From Antilocapra americana (taxonomy: Eukaryota; Chordata; Mammalia; Artiodactyla; Antilocapridae), in contig ML661885.1 in assembly GCA_007570785.1 (NCBI GenBank), forward strand, positions 34,901,906 to 34,965,905: DNA of 64,000 nucleotides. Reading direction: 5' to 3'. This document shows, piece by piece, positions 45,403-57,234 of this stretch; position 1 is the stretch's first letter; the number at the start of each line of letters is the position of its first letter. The notes below the pieces were generated by a model, which did not search any database, was not told where the DNA came from, and saw nothing but the letters and a program-made list of their open reading frames with translations. A program made the position numbers and the translations under genes.

Positions 45403-47344
45403 TCCACTGTTTTGATTACTATGACTTTGTAATAAATTTGAAATCAGGAAGTGTGATGTGCATCAGTTTTGTTCCTCATTCTCAGGTGCTTTGGTGGTTT
45501 GGGGTCTTCTGCAGCTCTCTATGAATTTTAGCATTGCCTGTCCTATGAAAAATTCCATTGGAATTTTGATAGGGATTGCACTGAATATATAGAACACTTT
45601 GGGTAGTATGGACATTTTTAACAATATTACAATCCATGAACATAGGCTAGCTTTCCATTTGTGTCTTATTCAACTTCTTTCATCAGTGTCTTGGAGTTTT
45701 CAAAGTAGAGATCTTTCACCACCTTGTCTAAATTTATTCCTAAGTATTTCATTGTTTCTGATGCTATTGTGAATGGGATAATGTTCTTTCTTTTTCAAAT
45801 AGTTCATTTTTAGTATATATGAATACAACTGATTTTCTCTGTCGATCTGTATTCTACTTTATGAAATCTGTTTATTAGTTCTAGCAGTACTTTTATTGGA
45901 GTCGTTTTAAGATATTCTGTATACAATATCATATCATCTGTAACTTTACTTCTTCCTTTCCAATTTGGCTGCTTTTTATTTCTTTGTCTTGCCTCAGTGC
46001 TCTGGCTGAAACTGCCAGTACTATGTAGTTGAATAGAGTGGTGACAGTGGGCATCCTTGTTTTCTTCCTGATCTTAGAAGAAAAGCTTTCAACCTTTCAT
46101 CACTGAGTGTGATTTTAGCTGTGTCTTATCATATATATGCTCCTTATTTTAAGGTATATTCCTTCTATACCCAATTTATTGGGAGTTTTTGTCACAGAAG
46201 GATATTGAGTTTTGTCAAATGCTTTTTCTGCATCTATTGAGATGATCATATGAGTTTTATTCTTCACTGTACTGATGTAATGTGTAAGATTTATTGAGTT
46301 GCATAAGTTGAACCATTCTTCCATTCTAGGATTGTGAATGTATGATCATACACACTTAATTGTGGTGTATGATCCTTTTAATGTGCTGCTGAATTCTGTT
46401 TAGTAGTATTTTGTTAAAAAATTTTGCATCTATATTCATCAGCGATATTGTCCTATAGTTTTCTTTCCTTGTAGAGTCCTTATCTGGCTTTGGTATTAGG
46501 GTAATGCTGGCCTCATAAAATGAATTTAAGAGAATTCCATCCTCTTCAGTTTTTTGGAAGAGTTTGAGAAGGACTGATGTTCTTTAAATGTTTGGTAGAA
46601 TTCACCAGTGAAATCGTCTGGTCCTGGACCTTTGTTTTGGGGGATGCTTTTTATTATGGGTCCCAACCTCTTACATTATTTCTCTCTAAAATTTTCTATT
46701 ACATTACGATTAAGTTTTAGGTTAAAGTTTTCTAGAAATTTATCTATTTTTCCTAAGTTATTTGTTGGTATGTAAAATTTTTCATAGTAGTCTCTTATAA
46801 ACTTTTATATTTGTATGTTGTTAGTTGTTTTACTTTAGACTATATTAGAAATAATTTACCTATCTCTGCTTTGTATTTTTTTAAAGATATTAAGAAAATG
46901 GAAAAAAGAAGCAGACTATGGCCACCTACCCTACTCCCTACCCTGGGCCTTCAGTGGGTGCTGAGCAGGCTCTACAACCAACACAGCCACAAAAAGCATT
47001 TAATGAATGAAGTCAACAAAGACTGGTTAGAAGCCATTTTGTGTCTACTCTGCTACTTTTCTGGGAGTTAAGGAAGGAAGAGATGGAGAGAAGATTCTTA
47101 AAACACGCAAAGAAATGTACAATAGCTTTGTTAAGACAAAGCTGGTCCTACTACACATTGCATGATACATAAACGCATGTATTTACGTTTGCTCATTAAA
47201 CCCTACATGTTGTGTGACATAAACCACTCAGCTTTTAGTTTCTTCCCTATTTAATTATCTCCAACACTGCAGCTGGGTAATCTCAAATCTACAGCTCTAA
47301 CTGTTGCCTTTCCTCTAATTAAAAAAAAAAAAAAAAAAAACAAC

Positions 47345-47545
47345 TCCTCTTCACAGCAGCAGAATCTTGCTGATAATGAGAATCATCTGTGGAACATTTT
47401 TAAAAATTCAGATTTCCCAACTATACCCCAGAGAACCTGATTCCAGGATTGTAGGGTGGGTCTCAGGAACCTCATTTTTTGATTATGAGCCATGTTCGAG
47501 ATCTGCTCCTTATAGTTCTTTAAGTGTTTTGCATGTTTAGCTCAT
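47345..47545 (+). repeat. MER5-like DNA transposon fragment
   Basis: 'gagaatcatctgtggaaca', 'aaattcagatttcccaac', 'gagaacctgattccagg' and 'aggaacctcattttttga'. Preceded by a 20-base A run at 47321-47340. Confidence 0.6.
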
Positions 47546-47949
47546 ACAAATTTCACACATTTACTTCTGAACTAGGAGCACAAGACTAGTTTTAGACAAA
47601 CACTGAGCCACTCTGCAGAAGTGACATGCTTTATACTCACATGTGTAAAGAAACAGCCTCTATTTAAAGGACTCAATTTTATCCACTCCACATGCCTCTG
47701 CCCCTGCCTCGGCAACCAAGGATACTACCTGCTTCAGATGGCACATGGTGAGATGGTGGCACCATCTCCAACAACCTGGATCAAGAAACTATGCAGATCA
47801 GAGTCCCTCCCCCCAACTTCAGTCTGAACTGGACACGCAATATGAGTGAGAAATAAATCAAGAAATAAACACTGTTACAGTAAGCCACTGACGTTTAGGG
47901 GTTCATTTGGCAACATAGCATAAGCTTAGCCAACTTAACTGATACAATG

Positions 47950-48155
47950 AAAGAAAGTGAAAGTGAAGTTGCTAAGTCATATCCAACTCTTTGCGACCCC
48001 ATGGACTGTAGCCCACCAGGCTCCTCCGTCCATGGGATTCTCCAGGCAAGAATACTGGAGTGGGTTGCCATTTCCTTCTCCAGGATATCTTCCTGACCCA
48101 GGGATCGAACTCAAGTCTCCTGCATTGCAGGCAGATGCTTTAACCTCTGAGCCAA
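47950..48155 (-). mobile_element. Bov-tA SINE
   Basis: 'aaagtgaagttgctaagtca', 'gggattctccaggcaagaat' and 'gcattgcaggcagatgc'. Complete and fairly young-looking. Confidence 0.93.
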
Positions 48156-48406
48156 ATGCTCAATTTACACTGATTTTTATCATACCATCCAAGTTAATAT
48201 ACAAAAGACTACCTGGTTTATGTTGTCAAGTTCATGTATGTTTTTCAGGCCTTTCTTGCCATTTTTATATTCTGACAAGTAGTCTCAGGTTCCAAGATTA
48301 TGTATTAATTTACCATTAAAATAATGTATGTGAATAAGGACTTCCTTGACATTTTGCAACCAAAAGCAAGCAAACAAACGAAGCACAAAGAGTAGAATGG
48401 TGAGGT

Positions 48407-48622
48407 ATGTGTGTGCCAAATCATGTCTGACTCTCTGCAGTCCCCTGGACTGCAGCCTACCAGGCTCCTCTGTCCATGGGATTATCTAGGCAAGAATACT
48501 GGAGTGAATTGCCATGCCCTCCTCCAGGGGTTCTTCCCAACCTCAGGATCGAACCCACGTATCTTATGCCTCCTCCACTGACAAGCCGGTTCTTTACCAC
48601 TAGCGCCACCTGGGAAGCCTGA
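48407..48622 (-). mobile_element. Bov-tA SINE
   Basis: 'gtgtgtgccaaatcatgtct', 'gtgaattgccatgccctcct' and 'cgccacctgggaagcc'. Same orientation as its two neighbours. Confidence 0.93.
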
Positions 48623-48778
48623 ATGACGAGGTAGGGATGCTGAAAAGAACCCATCAGTCATCCATCACTCCCAATTTAAAACTTTAGTTTCATCCGTATC
48701 AGCCTAATTCTCTCAATAAATGTTTTTATGATCAGAAAGATATTATAAATTTGAACTTGTAAACGAATGTATGATCAT

Positions 48779-48992
48779 GTGTGTGTGTGCTTAGTCACTC
48801 AGTTGTGTCCGACTCTGGGCAACCCCACAGAACTTCAGCCTCAGGATCCTCTGTCCACGGGGATCTTCCAGGCTAGAATATTGGAGGGGGTTGCCATTTC
48901 CTTCCCCAGGGGATCTTCCCAACCCGGGGATCGAACCCAGTTCTCCTGCATTGCAGGCAGATTCTTTCCTGTCTGAACCACCAGGGAAGCCC
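48779..48992 (-). mobile_element. Bov-tA SINE with 12-bp target-site duplication
   Basis: 'cttagtcactcagttgtgtc' to 'gaaccaccagggaagccc'. Perfect flanking atgtatgatcat at 48767-48778 and 48993-49004. Confidence 0.95.
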
Positions 48993-49149
48993 ATGTATGA
49001 TCATAACACACCATTTTTATGTTTATATATTGGTTTTAGGTAAAACTATATTAAAAAAAATTGAAAAGAATTGCTTTTAGAGCTATAAAGAGTAAGTCTC
49101 AATTCTCTTTCACATGCTGCCCTGAATTTAGTAATACCAAGCTTGTCAG

Positions 49150-49295
49150 ACCTGAGAGAGACCTTGGTGTTAACCTAGTTTCATCTCTTATCTTCATTGA
49201 TTTGTTAGCTAAGGCCCAGAGAAGTCAAGCAAGTCTCTCAAGGTCACACACTTGGGTAAGGACAGAGCCAGAAGAACCCTGGGCTTTCCTACAGT
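49150..49295 (-). repeat. MIR fragment
   Basis: 'aaggcccagagaagtcaagc' and 'ctctcaaggtcacacacttg' are the antisense MIR core. Confidence 0.65.
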
Positions 49296-49609
49296 GAGTG
49301 CTGCTACATGAAGTTCTCCTTCTCTGACCTGAGCAATTAATTGTAACTCTCAATTCACCCAAACATTTGTTAAAGTGGCAGGATGGCCCATAAACTGTTT
49401 TCCAATGTGAAAACTAGGTCAAACCATTTACTTTTGAGATGCAGCTTTCTTATGTATAAAATAAGAACAAATAATACCTTGTAGCTCTATTTTTATTAGA
49501 AAGGCTATCATACTGTTCAGACTCATACTATTAGACCCACTGTCCCTTGGCCTTAAGTAAACAAATTAAGATTTATTGTCTTCAGAGTTCAGTCTATATA
49601 CTTCTAGAC

Positions 49610-49840
49610 TCAGGGTTCAACAAAGTGTGGCTGGTGGATCAAATTGGGCCTGATACCTGTTTTTATCAATGCAGCTTTATTGGAACACACCTACACCAGT
49701 TCATGTCTGTATTGTCCATAACTGCTTTTATGTTACAACGTCAGAGATGACTAGTTGTGACCGAGACCTTATGACCCCAAAGCCCCCAGTGTATTCCCAT
49801 GCTGTTTTCGGAAAAATTCTGCTCACCTATGTTCTAGGTT
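49610..49840 (-). repeat. hAT-type DNA transposon fragment
   Basis: 'gcagctttattggaacacac' and 'gtctgtattgtccataactg' match a common non-autonomous hAT repeat whose exact name I cannot give. Confidence 0.5.
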
Positions 49841-50274
49841 GCTGAGATCATTTTGAAACTACTCTTGATTATTTCACTGAAGTATCATTCCATTATCTCT
49901 TTCCCTGAGTCAACTACAAATTTATCTCTATTTAAGTTGTTCACAAAAATATTTGGGACTTGGGCAGGCGAAGTCCCAGAGCACAAATACAAGAGTGTGC
50001 CTTCATGGTTGACAGTTATTACCACTCACTGGGCACACTCATCTGAAGAAGTATGAATACACTACCTGAGGCCATCACCCAGTTTTCATTTGTCAGCTCT
50101 GCCATGTAACTGTTAAATGCTTTTCTAATTAGAAGATGAGGTACAGGCTCCAAGTGATCACTGTTTTTCCCTTCTCTATGGGCTTCAAACACACTTTGTG
50201 GTTTCTGTATCCTTCAGCTCCACTTCAGCCTCATCTTTTGAAATCTGAATTCTTCATCTAATTATACTTTTCTG

Positions 50275-50640
50275 GCAGATCTCCTACTACCCAGATAGAG
50301 ACTGGTTGTTTGTCAACAAATCTGAATATTCTTCAGAGCCTTCTTTTTCATCTAGGTGCCCAAATGACTGAGTTCTGGCCAATGCAAGGACTGCAAAAGT
50401 GATGTGTGCTTCTTCCAGGCCTGGCCCACAAGGGCATCCCACTGATGACCCTCCATGGTCCTTTCCTTTCACAGCCTGGAAGCAGATGAACACAAAGACC
50501 CAAGAAGCCATTTATTAAAGATGACCATGAGATGGAAGCCATGAGATGGAAGGAAGCTGGGTCCCTGAATCTTCTCTTAGAAGTTTCAGACATGAACAAG
50601 AAATAAACTTGTATTTAAGCCACTATCTATGTTTTGAGGT
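50275..50640 (+). repeat. Unassigned old interspersed repeat
   Basis: 'gaagctgggtccctgaatct', 'gaacaagaaataaacttg' and 'atttaagccactatctatg' resemble the end of an ancient mammalian LTR- or DNA-type repeat. Family not certain. Confidence 0.4.
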
Positions 50641-51252
50641 TTGTTTGTTATAAAAGGGAGGGTAATTTTCATAAGTTCTCTATCATTCTGATCATATTAC
50701 TACCAAAGGCTCTATAACTGCATATCAAAATATCCTCATAATCCAGTTTTGAGGTTATCTGAGGACAAAGAGGTAACAAGTCATGCAAAGTGGATGTAAG
50801 GGGTCTTTCACTATTTCCTCACCTACCTTTACCTAAATTTCCATGTCACAGTTTTTGTTTTGTATTTTCTAGTAGTCCATTCATTTTTTTAAAAAAATAA
50901 TGCCCAGAGGTTTGTGAACTGATTCAATCATTCAACAGATGTGGTGCCCTCACTAAGCACCAAGTAAGTGCTAAACCAGACAGACGAACTTCTGCTTCTA
51001 GTAATTCCTGATTGGCATTCTTAAAGAACTCAGTAAACACTGCTGAGACAGTTTCCTCAGCTATCGCACTGGCATAGCACAGGTGACCTAATGTCTAATG
51101 AAAACAGTGTAAGTTCATGACAGTTGACACAGGCCTGACATATGATCGGTGCTCTGTTGGGAAGGGAGAAAATTTTCCTCTACCCTTCTAGGTTCCCCTG
51201 TCTAGACTAAGAATTAAATTGACGTGTAGCTCATTCATTCTCTCTCTCTCTT

Positions 51253-51381
51253 TCTTTTTTTTTTTGCCTGGAGGAAGGCTGCACTGTATGTGGGAGACCA
51301 GTTCCCCAGCCAGGAATCAAACCCATTCCCCCTGCATTGGGAGCACAGAGTCTTAACCACTGGACTGCCGGGGAAGTCTTG
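51253..51381 (-). mobile_element. CHR-type SINE
   Basis: 'ggctgcactgtatgtgggag', 'ccagccaggaatcaaaccc' and 'taaccactggactgccgggg' are antisense CHR. The poly(A) side shows as a pyrimidine run at 51236-51266. Confidence 0.88.
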
Positions 51382-51818
51382 CACATTCATTCTTAACTGA
51401 GAAAAGCAAAGCACAATAGGCGCAGTTGTTCTGTCTGTTAATAGTTCAGCAATGTACATCTTCCTCAAGAAGAGAGCTTCACACTTCCTTCTTATTTTCC
51501 TTTATTTTAGGACTTCGCTTTTCATAGAATGATGCTAGTTGGCTGGTTCCTTTAGTGTTTCTGAAAACTCACTCTGGGTTTTAACCTTTCTGACACTCTT
51601 CTCAGTTTTATGCCACTCTTTTTTCTTGGTTAACATACCCTTCCTACTCATCTCTTTCAGGATCTAAGGTCAGAGAATATGGTAATTCACTGAGTTCTCC
51701 CCATTTTGCTTTCTCAATAAGATTAGTTATGACTTTGATTTTTTGGAATGCTACCCTTTCCTCTCTTTAGTTCTAATCTTTGACATTTGATTAAAATGTC
51801 TTATTTATTAGCTGTCTG

Positions 51819-51863
51819 GTCAGGGAAGTTCCACATGCCGTATGTTGTGGCCAAAAAAATTTA
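51819..51863 (+). mobile_element. CHR-type SINE tail fragment
   Basis: 'tcagggaagttccacatgcc' and 'tgttgtggccaaaaaa' match the 3' part of a CHR SINE. Confidence 0.6.
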
Positions 51864-51887
51864 TCTATTTGCTGTTGCTATTGTTGG

Positions 51888-52085
51888 GCTTCCCTGATGA
51901 TTCAGATGGTAAAGAATCCACCTACCAATGTTGGAGACGGGTTTGATCCTGGGTTGGGGAGATCCCTTGGAGAAGGAAATGGCAACCCATTCCAGTATTC
52001 TTGCTTGAAGAATTCCATGGATGGAGGAGCCTGATGGGTTCCTGGTGAGTCCAGGGGGTTGCAGAGACATGACAGAAACTTTCAG
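51888..52085 (+). mobile_element. Bov-tA SINE
   Basis: 'gggcttccctgatgattcag' to 'gttgcagagacatgacagaa'. A small insertion (about 'ttcctggtgagtcc') replaces the usual 'ctacagtcca' segment. Confidence 0.9.
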
Positions 52086-52214
52086 TCTCCCTAGTGGCAT
52101 TCAACAAGGACAAGGACTCCCTTCACTGCTTAGAACAAGGCCCAGCACATAGTAGGCACTCAGGTAGTGTACCCATTATTAAGGAGTACCAACTATCCAC
52201 TTCTATTCTCTCAA

Positions 52215-52400
52215 ATTGCTGTTCTCAGCCTTGGCTACACATTTTAGGACTCCTGTGGATCTTCTGAAATTCCAGTGCTCAGGCCACACTCCAGATCAGT
52301 GAAATCCAAATCTCTTAAGAGACGGGATACAGACCTTAGGAGGGACAATTGCTAGGTAACTACAGTGTGTAGCCAAGATTAAGAATCACTGCTGGGCTCC
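52215..52400 (+). repeat. MER5-like DNA transposon fragment
   Basis: 'tgttctcagccttggctaca', 'ctcaggccacactccagatc' and 'aagattaagaatcactgc' keep the MER5 order and terminal inverted-repeat character. Confidence 0.7.
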
Positions 52401-52494
52401 TGTTGTTTCTGTAATACAGTCTTTTTCCCTGTTAGTGAAAATTAAGTCTAGAAACCAGTAATGATTATGACATCATCTTGTGAGGGATCCTGAG

Positions 52495-52650
52495 GTAATA
52501 ATAATGAACATTTATCAATTGCTTACTATGCTAGGCATCATACTAAGGATTTTTCTTATATTGTTTCCTTTGCTCTCAAGTCCTCCCTGAGAGGAAAGAT
52601 AATTAGCCCCACTTTGTAAACAAGGTTACTGGTAACCTCGGGGAGATAAA
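52495..52650 (-). repeat. MIR fragment
   Basis: 'caattgcttactatgctagg', 'tgagaggaaagataattagc' and 'ccactttgtaaacaaggtta' follow antisense MIR. Confidence 0.7.
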
Positions 52651-52707
52651 GTTCACTCTTTCATGGGCGATTTTGCCTCCCAGTAGTGTTACTAGATAAA
52701 ATACAGG

Positions 52708-52917
52708 TTATTGTTTAGTCACTAAGTTGAGACTGACTCTTTTGAGACCCCATGGACCGTAGCCCACCAAGTTCCTCTGTCTATGGGATTTCCCAGGCAA
52801 GAATATGCGAGTGGGTTGTCATTCCCTTCTCCAGAGGATCTTACCGACCCAGGGATCAAACCCACGTGCCCTGCATTGGCAGGTGGATTCTTTACCACTG
52901 AGCCACCAGGGAAGCCC
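52708..52917 (-). mobile_element. Bov-tA SINE with target-site duplication
   Basis: 'attgtttagtcactaagttg' to 'gagccaccagggaagccct'. Flanked by aaatacagg at 52699-52707 and 52920-52928. Confidence 0.93.
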
Positions 52918-53744
52918 TCAAATACAGGACTCCCAGTTACATTTGAATTTCAAATAAAGTACACATAATTTTTTAATAAAACTCTATACCAAATTTTGCT
53001 TGGGGCATACCCATACCCAAAAGTCATTTGCTGTTCATCAGAAATTCAAATTTACCTGGGTGTCCTCTAAATAGGGTGACCCCACCCCCAGGGAACATTT
53101 AGCCATGTTTGGAGACATTTTTGGTTGTCAAATGGAGGGTGTGTTCCTGGCATATAAGTAGATTGAGGCCAAGGATGCTGCTTAAGATCTTACAATGTTC
53201 AGGACAGCTCCCACATAAAAGAGTCATCCAGCTTTAAATGCCAACAGTGCCCAGGTGGAGAAACCCAGATCTAATAGATGATGGGAAAGATAATTGCATT
53301 ATGCCTCTGGCAACTTTTATAGTTTGTCCTCAGACAGCTTTATTTCATCCCCTTCCTAGCTAAAATAGTATTTAAGATTCTTTTACATTTGCATTTTAGT
53401 ATGCTGTGCCTAGGGATAGCATGTTTCTATGGCCACTCGCTCCAATATCTTTCCGTGCTTTCTCTTTCAGCCCCACATTTTTACTTAAACTGTTTCAAAA
53501 TCTATGTGGTCGAAGATGCCTACCTCCTTAAGTCCTCTTTGCACTAATTTGATTTAGCTGCAGTTAGCATAGAGAGATCTAAGACTGAAAGAAAGGTGTG
53601 ATAAATAAAACCCAGACGGCAAAGGGACAAGACAGATGCATGCACAATAGTTTATTGCTAACAGAATGATGCTTCTGTAGCAAACAAATTTGTATGTTGT
53701 GAACACCGTTAGTACGAATGGCAAGTATTTGATAACTTCTAAAG

Positions 53745-53940
53745 AACAGACTCTGATGCTGGAAAAGATTAAAGCCGGAGGAGAAGGGGACAACAGAGGA
53801 CAAAATGGTTGGATGGCATTACTGACTCAATGGACATGAGCTTGAGCAAGCTCTGGGAGATGATTCAGGACAGGGAAGGCCGGCATGCTGCAGTCCATGG
53901 CGTTGCAAAGAGTCGGACATGACTGAGCGACTGAACAGCA
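53745..53940 (+). mobile_element. BovB LINE 3' end
   Basis: 'gactctgatgctggaaaaga', 'caaaatggttggatggcatt' and 'gacatgactgagcgactgaa' in sense orientation. Confidence 0.9.
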
Positions 53941-54643
53941 AAGGTGTGCTATCCGCAGGTGTTTTTTCAAAACTTCAGCAAAAGAACACTGAAATGAATT
54001 TCCCTCAGTGATTTTATAGAACATGCATCTGAGCATGTCATGAAAAACTCTAAGTCAATTTATTTTATAGTCTGCATATATTCTAATTTGATTTTGGAAT
54101 CTTAAAAAGGATGCTGGGTATTCTTTCAAGCACTGTGACTAAACATAGGTCGTATTTGGTACAAAGTTTTAACTATTTCTTAAACATTGAACCAAGGGCC
54201 AGAATTTGAATTTCAAAAGATTTGTCTTTTTCAGGTTTAACATTAACACACTCACTTTAGGGTGTTTCTAAAAACTGGTTTGCAAGGTAACAGATGTCAA
54301 CTTTGTGCCACCAAAAGTTAGAGACTGAGTGACTACCCAAAGTAAAAATCACTTGCTATTGACTTTAAAAAATATATTTATGTATATATATATATTTAAT
54401 TTTTATTATTTCTAAATAGAGGATTACTGTGTTTTAAAATCATCACACTTACTTTATTTCTCCAAAAAAGAAGGGACCATGAGTTTTGGATAATATAAAG
54501 AGTTCTATCCAAAGGTCCTCTTATCCTAAGGTCTTGACAAGGATTATCTGCATTAGCTAGAGATAATAATTATCACAATAGTCTAATACACATATACTAA
54601 CATATACAGTTAGTTGAAATACACACACACGTATACAATGAAA

Positions 54644-54905
54644 TATAATTGGTTCTTAATAAATATGAATTCTTTCTGGCGCTCAGTATTTAATATTGAA
54701 TGTTTTTAAGATATGTGTTTGGTGTTTCTGGACACACTTTATGTGTATGTCTCTGAAACTATTTGTTGACTGTCTATAATTGGTTCTTAATAAATATGAA
54801 TTCTTTCTGGCGCTCAATATTTAATATTGAATGTTTTTAAGATATGTGTTTGGTGTTTCTGGACACACTTTATGTGTATGTCTCTGAAACTATTTGTTGA
54901 CTGTC
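54644..54905 (+). repeat. 131-bp tandem duplication
   Basis: Two adjacent copies, 54644-54774 and 54775-54905, begin 'tataattggttcttaataaa' and end 'tttgttgactgtc'. The offset is exactly 131 bp throughout. The only difference is G at 54686 against A at 54817. The unit contains no recognised repeat. Confidence 0.97.
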
Positions 54906-55300
54906 TATGTTAATTTGACTTTACTACTCCACTCTCTTCTGGTTAATTTCATAAATATCCTAAACAGATATGTCAATTCTTCAACAGAAGGCATCAACTA
55001 ACAGTTTACACACCAGAACTCTTTGAACTCCTTGGCCCCAAATCCTCATCTTATTCTATCAATTATAAGCTATCATGCTAAGATCCTTACCCAGTCCTAA
55101 CCAAGTTATTACACTGAAAGACTTGCTTTAAATTTGAAAATCTCAAAAATCTCAACTATTACTCCCCTGGTCTTCTCCCTCACCCCAACACAAGGCACTT
55201 CAAAGGCTCTGTTGAATAAACTCAGCTTTGTTTTACAAAAAGGTAGTTTTAGGGATATTTCAGGGAGCCAACTTTTGATATTAGATTATGAATTCCTAAA

Positions 55301-55524
55301 GAGCTTCCCAGGTGATGCAAGTGGTAAAGAACCCACCTGCCAATGCTGTAGATGTAAGAGATGTGGATTCAATCCCTGGGTCAGGAAAATCCCTTGGAGG
55401 AGGAAATAGCAACCCATTCCAGTATTCTTGCCTGGAGAATCTCGTGGATAGAGGAGCCTGGAGGGCTACAGTCCACAGGATCGCAAAGAGTTGGACATGA
55501 CTGAAGTGACTTAGCACACACATA
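55301..55524 (+). mobile_element. Bov-tA SINE with target-site duplication
   Basis: 'gagcttcccaggtgatgcaa' to 'ggacatgactgaagtgactt'. Flanked by aattcctaaa at 55291-55300 and 55525-55534. Confidence 0.94.
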
Positions 55525-55609
55525 AATTCCTAAAAGGTTGCCGTCTAATGTCTCACTAATCTTATCTGGAGTTTTTTTACAGGGTTCCTCTGGGCAGGTG
55601 GTTATCAAA

Positions 55610-55790
55610 ATTTTATCTTCAGACCAGCAGCAGTAGTGGCAGCATCTAGGATCTTGTAAGAAATAAAAATTCTCAGGCTTAACCTCAGCTCCATCAGAGG
55701 ACTGGTGGAACCCAGCAGTCTGTGTTTTAACTAGCTCTCCAGGGGATACTGATGCACTCTTAAGTTGCAGAACTACCATAGATCCTAGCA
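55610..55790 (+). repeat. MER5-like DNA transposon fragment
   Basis: 'agcagcagtagtggcagcat', 'aaaattctcaggcttaacct', 'gcagtctgtgttttaactag' and 'ggggatactgatgcac' match the MER5 series. Confidence 0.75.
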
Positions 55791-56520
55791 GATGGTCAAT
55801 ACACAAGAATGTGATGAGTGTCAAGGGGAAGTACGGTAATTCCCAGCTAAAGTAGATAAAGTACAATATCGCTTTTTGGAGGAAGTGACAACAGGGACTT
55901 GAAGGACTGGTAAAAATAGTACAATGTAGTTAACTGTGACTGAATAAAGTAGGGTTTAAGGGTACTGGGCCAGAAAACAGAAAATGGAAAGAGGCTGAAG
56001 CTAAATTGTGAACATCTAAAGAATGTGGACCTCTTTGTGATTATAGTTGAGGGTCACTGATAGTCACAACACACTTAGGGATATAGTGTGTTATGGGGAA
56101 AATAATTCTGTGCTTCAGTGGAAAGCTATGCAGTGTCTAGAGCACACTCTTCTGGATTATCTGATTTTGATTCTATGGAAGGAGATTTACAACTTTGTAA
56201 AGTGTAAAAGCTGATAGCTATGCAAAATTATTCTTGTCTATAAACAAAGACATTCTTGTTTTGCAAGTTCTGTCCAAGAGACTTTGAATTGACTTTCTTC
56301 AGCAACAGTGGAAGAGTGTGTCCCCATCTGTACACGCATTCCAATAAGCAATTTCTGTATCTATTTGGATCCCCCTTTAAGTTGGTTGTGACATCTTTTT
56401 GTAACATCTTATTGCTTCCTTAATTAACGAGTTAAATAAAGTATTTAATATGTTCATTTTTATATCGGTCTCAATGTTACCTTTTTGAGGGGGAAATTAT
56501 CCTTAAATAGTACTCTGCCT

Positions 56521-56925
56521 GGAAGCCACTCCAGTACTCTTGCCTGGAAAATCCCATGGACAGAGGAGCCTGGTAGGCTGCAGTCCATGGGGTCGCTAAG
56601 AGTCTGACATGACTGAGTGACTTCACTTTCACTTTTCACTTTCATGCATTGGAGAAGGAAATGGCAACCCACTCCAGTGTTCTTGCCTGGAGAATCCCAG
56701 GGACGGGGGAGCCTGGTGGGCTGCTGTCTACGGGGTCGCACAGAGTCGGACACGACTGAAGTGACTTAGCAGCAGCAGCAGCAGCAGCTGCCTGGAGGAG
56801 GGCATGGCAACCCACCCCAGTATTCTTGCCTAGAAGAATCCCCATGGACAGAAAAGCCTTGTGAGCTATAGTCTATAGGGTCGCAAAGAGTTGGACACAC
56901 AACTGAGTGACTAAGCACAGCAGTA
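56521..56925 (+). mobile_element. Bov-A2 array of three Bov-A units with (CAG)n
   Basis: Units at about 56521-56645, 56648-56768 and 56790-56925 each carry 'ccagt..tcttgcct', 'cctggtgggct'-type and 'ggtcgca..gagt' segments. The first two are linked by 'ttcactttcacttttcactt'; the second and third by a (CAG)n microsatellite at about 56768-56789. Confidence 0.9.
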
Positions 56926-57234
56926 TAGTACTCTCTGACCATCTTATTTCTTTATTTTTTTTTAAATATGATGATATTCTTCTAATATAGCAAAAGGATA
57001 TATAGTAGTTATTAACTGTATATTTATTAATTTGGGGGCTATGAAACTTTGCATTATGCTTTCTATAAAACTCATCTCCAGTAATAAAGGTATTTTAGAG
57101 CTTTTGAAATATTGTTAGATTTTATGATGATAATTTTAACAGTAGGAAAAACTCTTAGGAAAAACAAGTTGTTCTAATTATAATTCTCCAGGAAAAGATG
57201 ATAATATTGTGCTATGCTGTGGCAAAATAAACAA

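Larger units (their letters stand above)
42490..46825 (-). mobile_element. Long antisense LINE-1 fossil with nested insertions
   Basis: Read on the minus strand this is LINE-1 from mid ORF2 to the 3' UTR. At 46115-46324 it still encodes [18 protein letters not shown] and [10 protein letters not shown], the LINE-1 reverse-transcriptase fingers. Further left are 'ctattctaataggtgtgagg'-type, 'tatacccagtagtgggattg' and 'aaggtccatccatgtt' segments of the 3' half. A small tail fragment, a CHR SINE and an L1_BT piece carrying a Bov-tA interrupt it. Many stops; not functional. Confidence 0.85.

Noticed and set aside
46115..46324. 69-residue minus-strand frame with reverse-transcriptase-like sequence
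   Set aside because: A real coding relic but part of a dead LINE-1 fossil, so it is listed under the mobile element, not as a gene.
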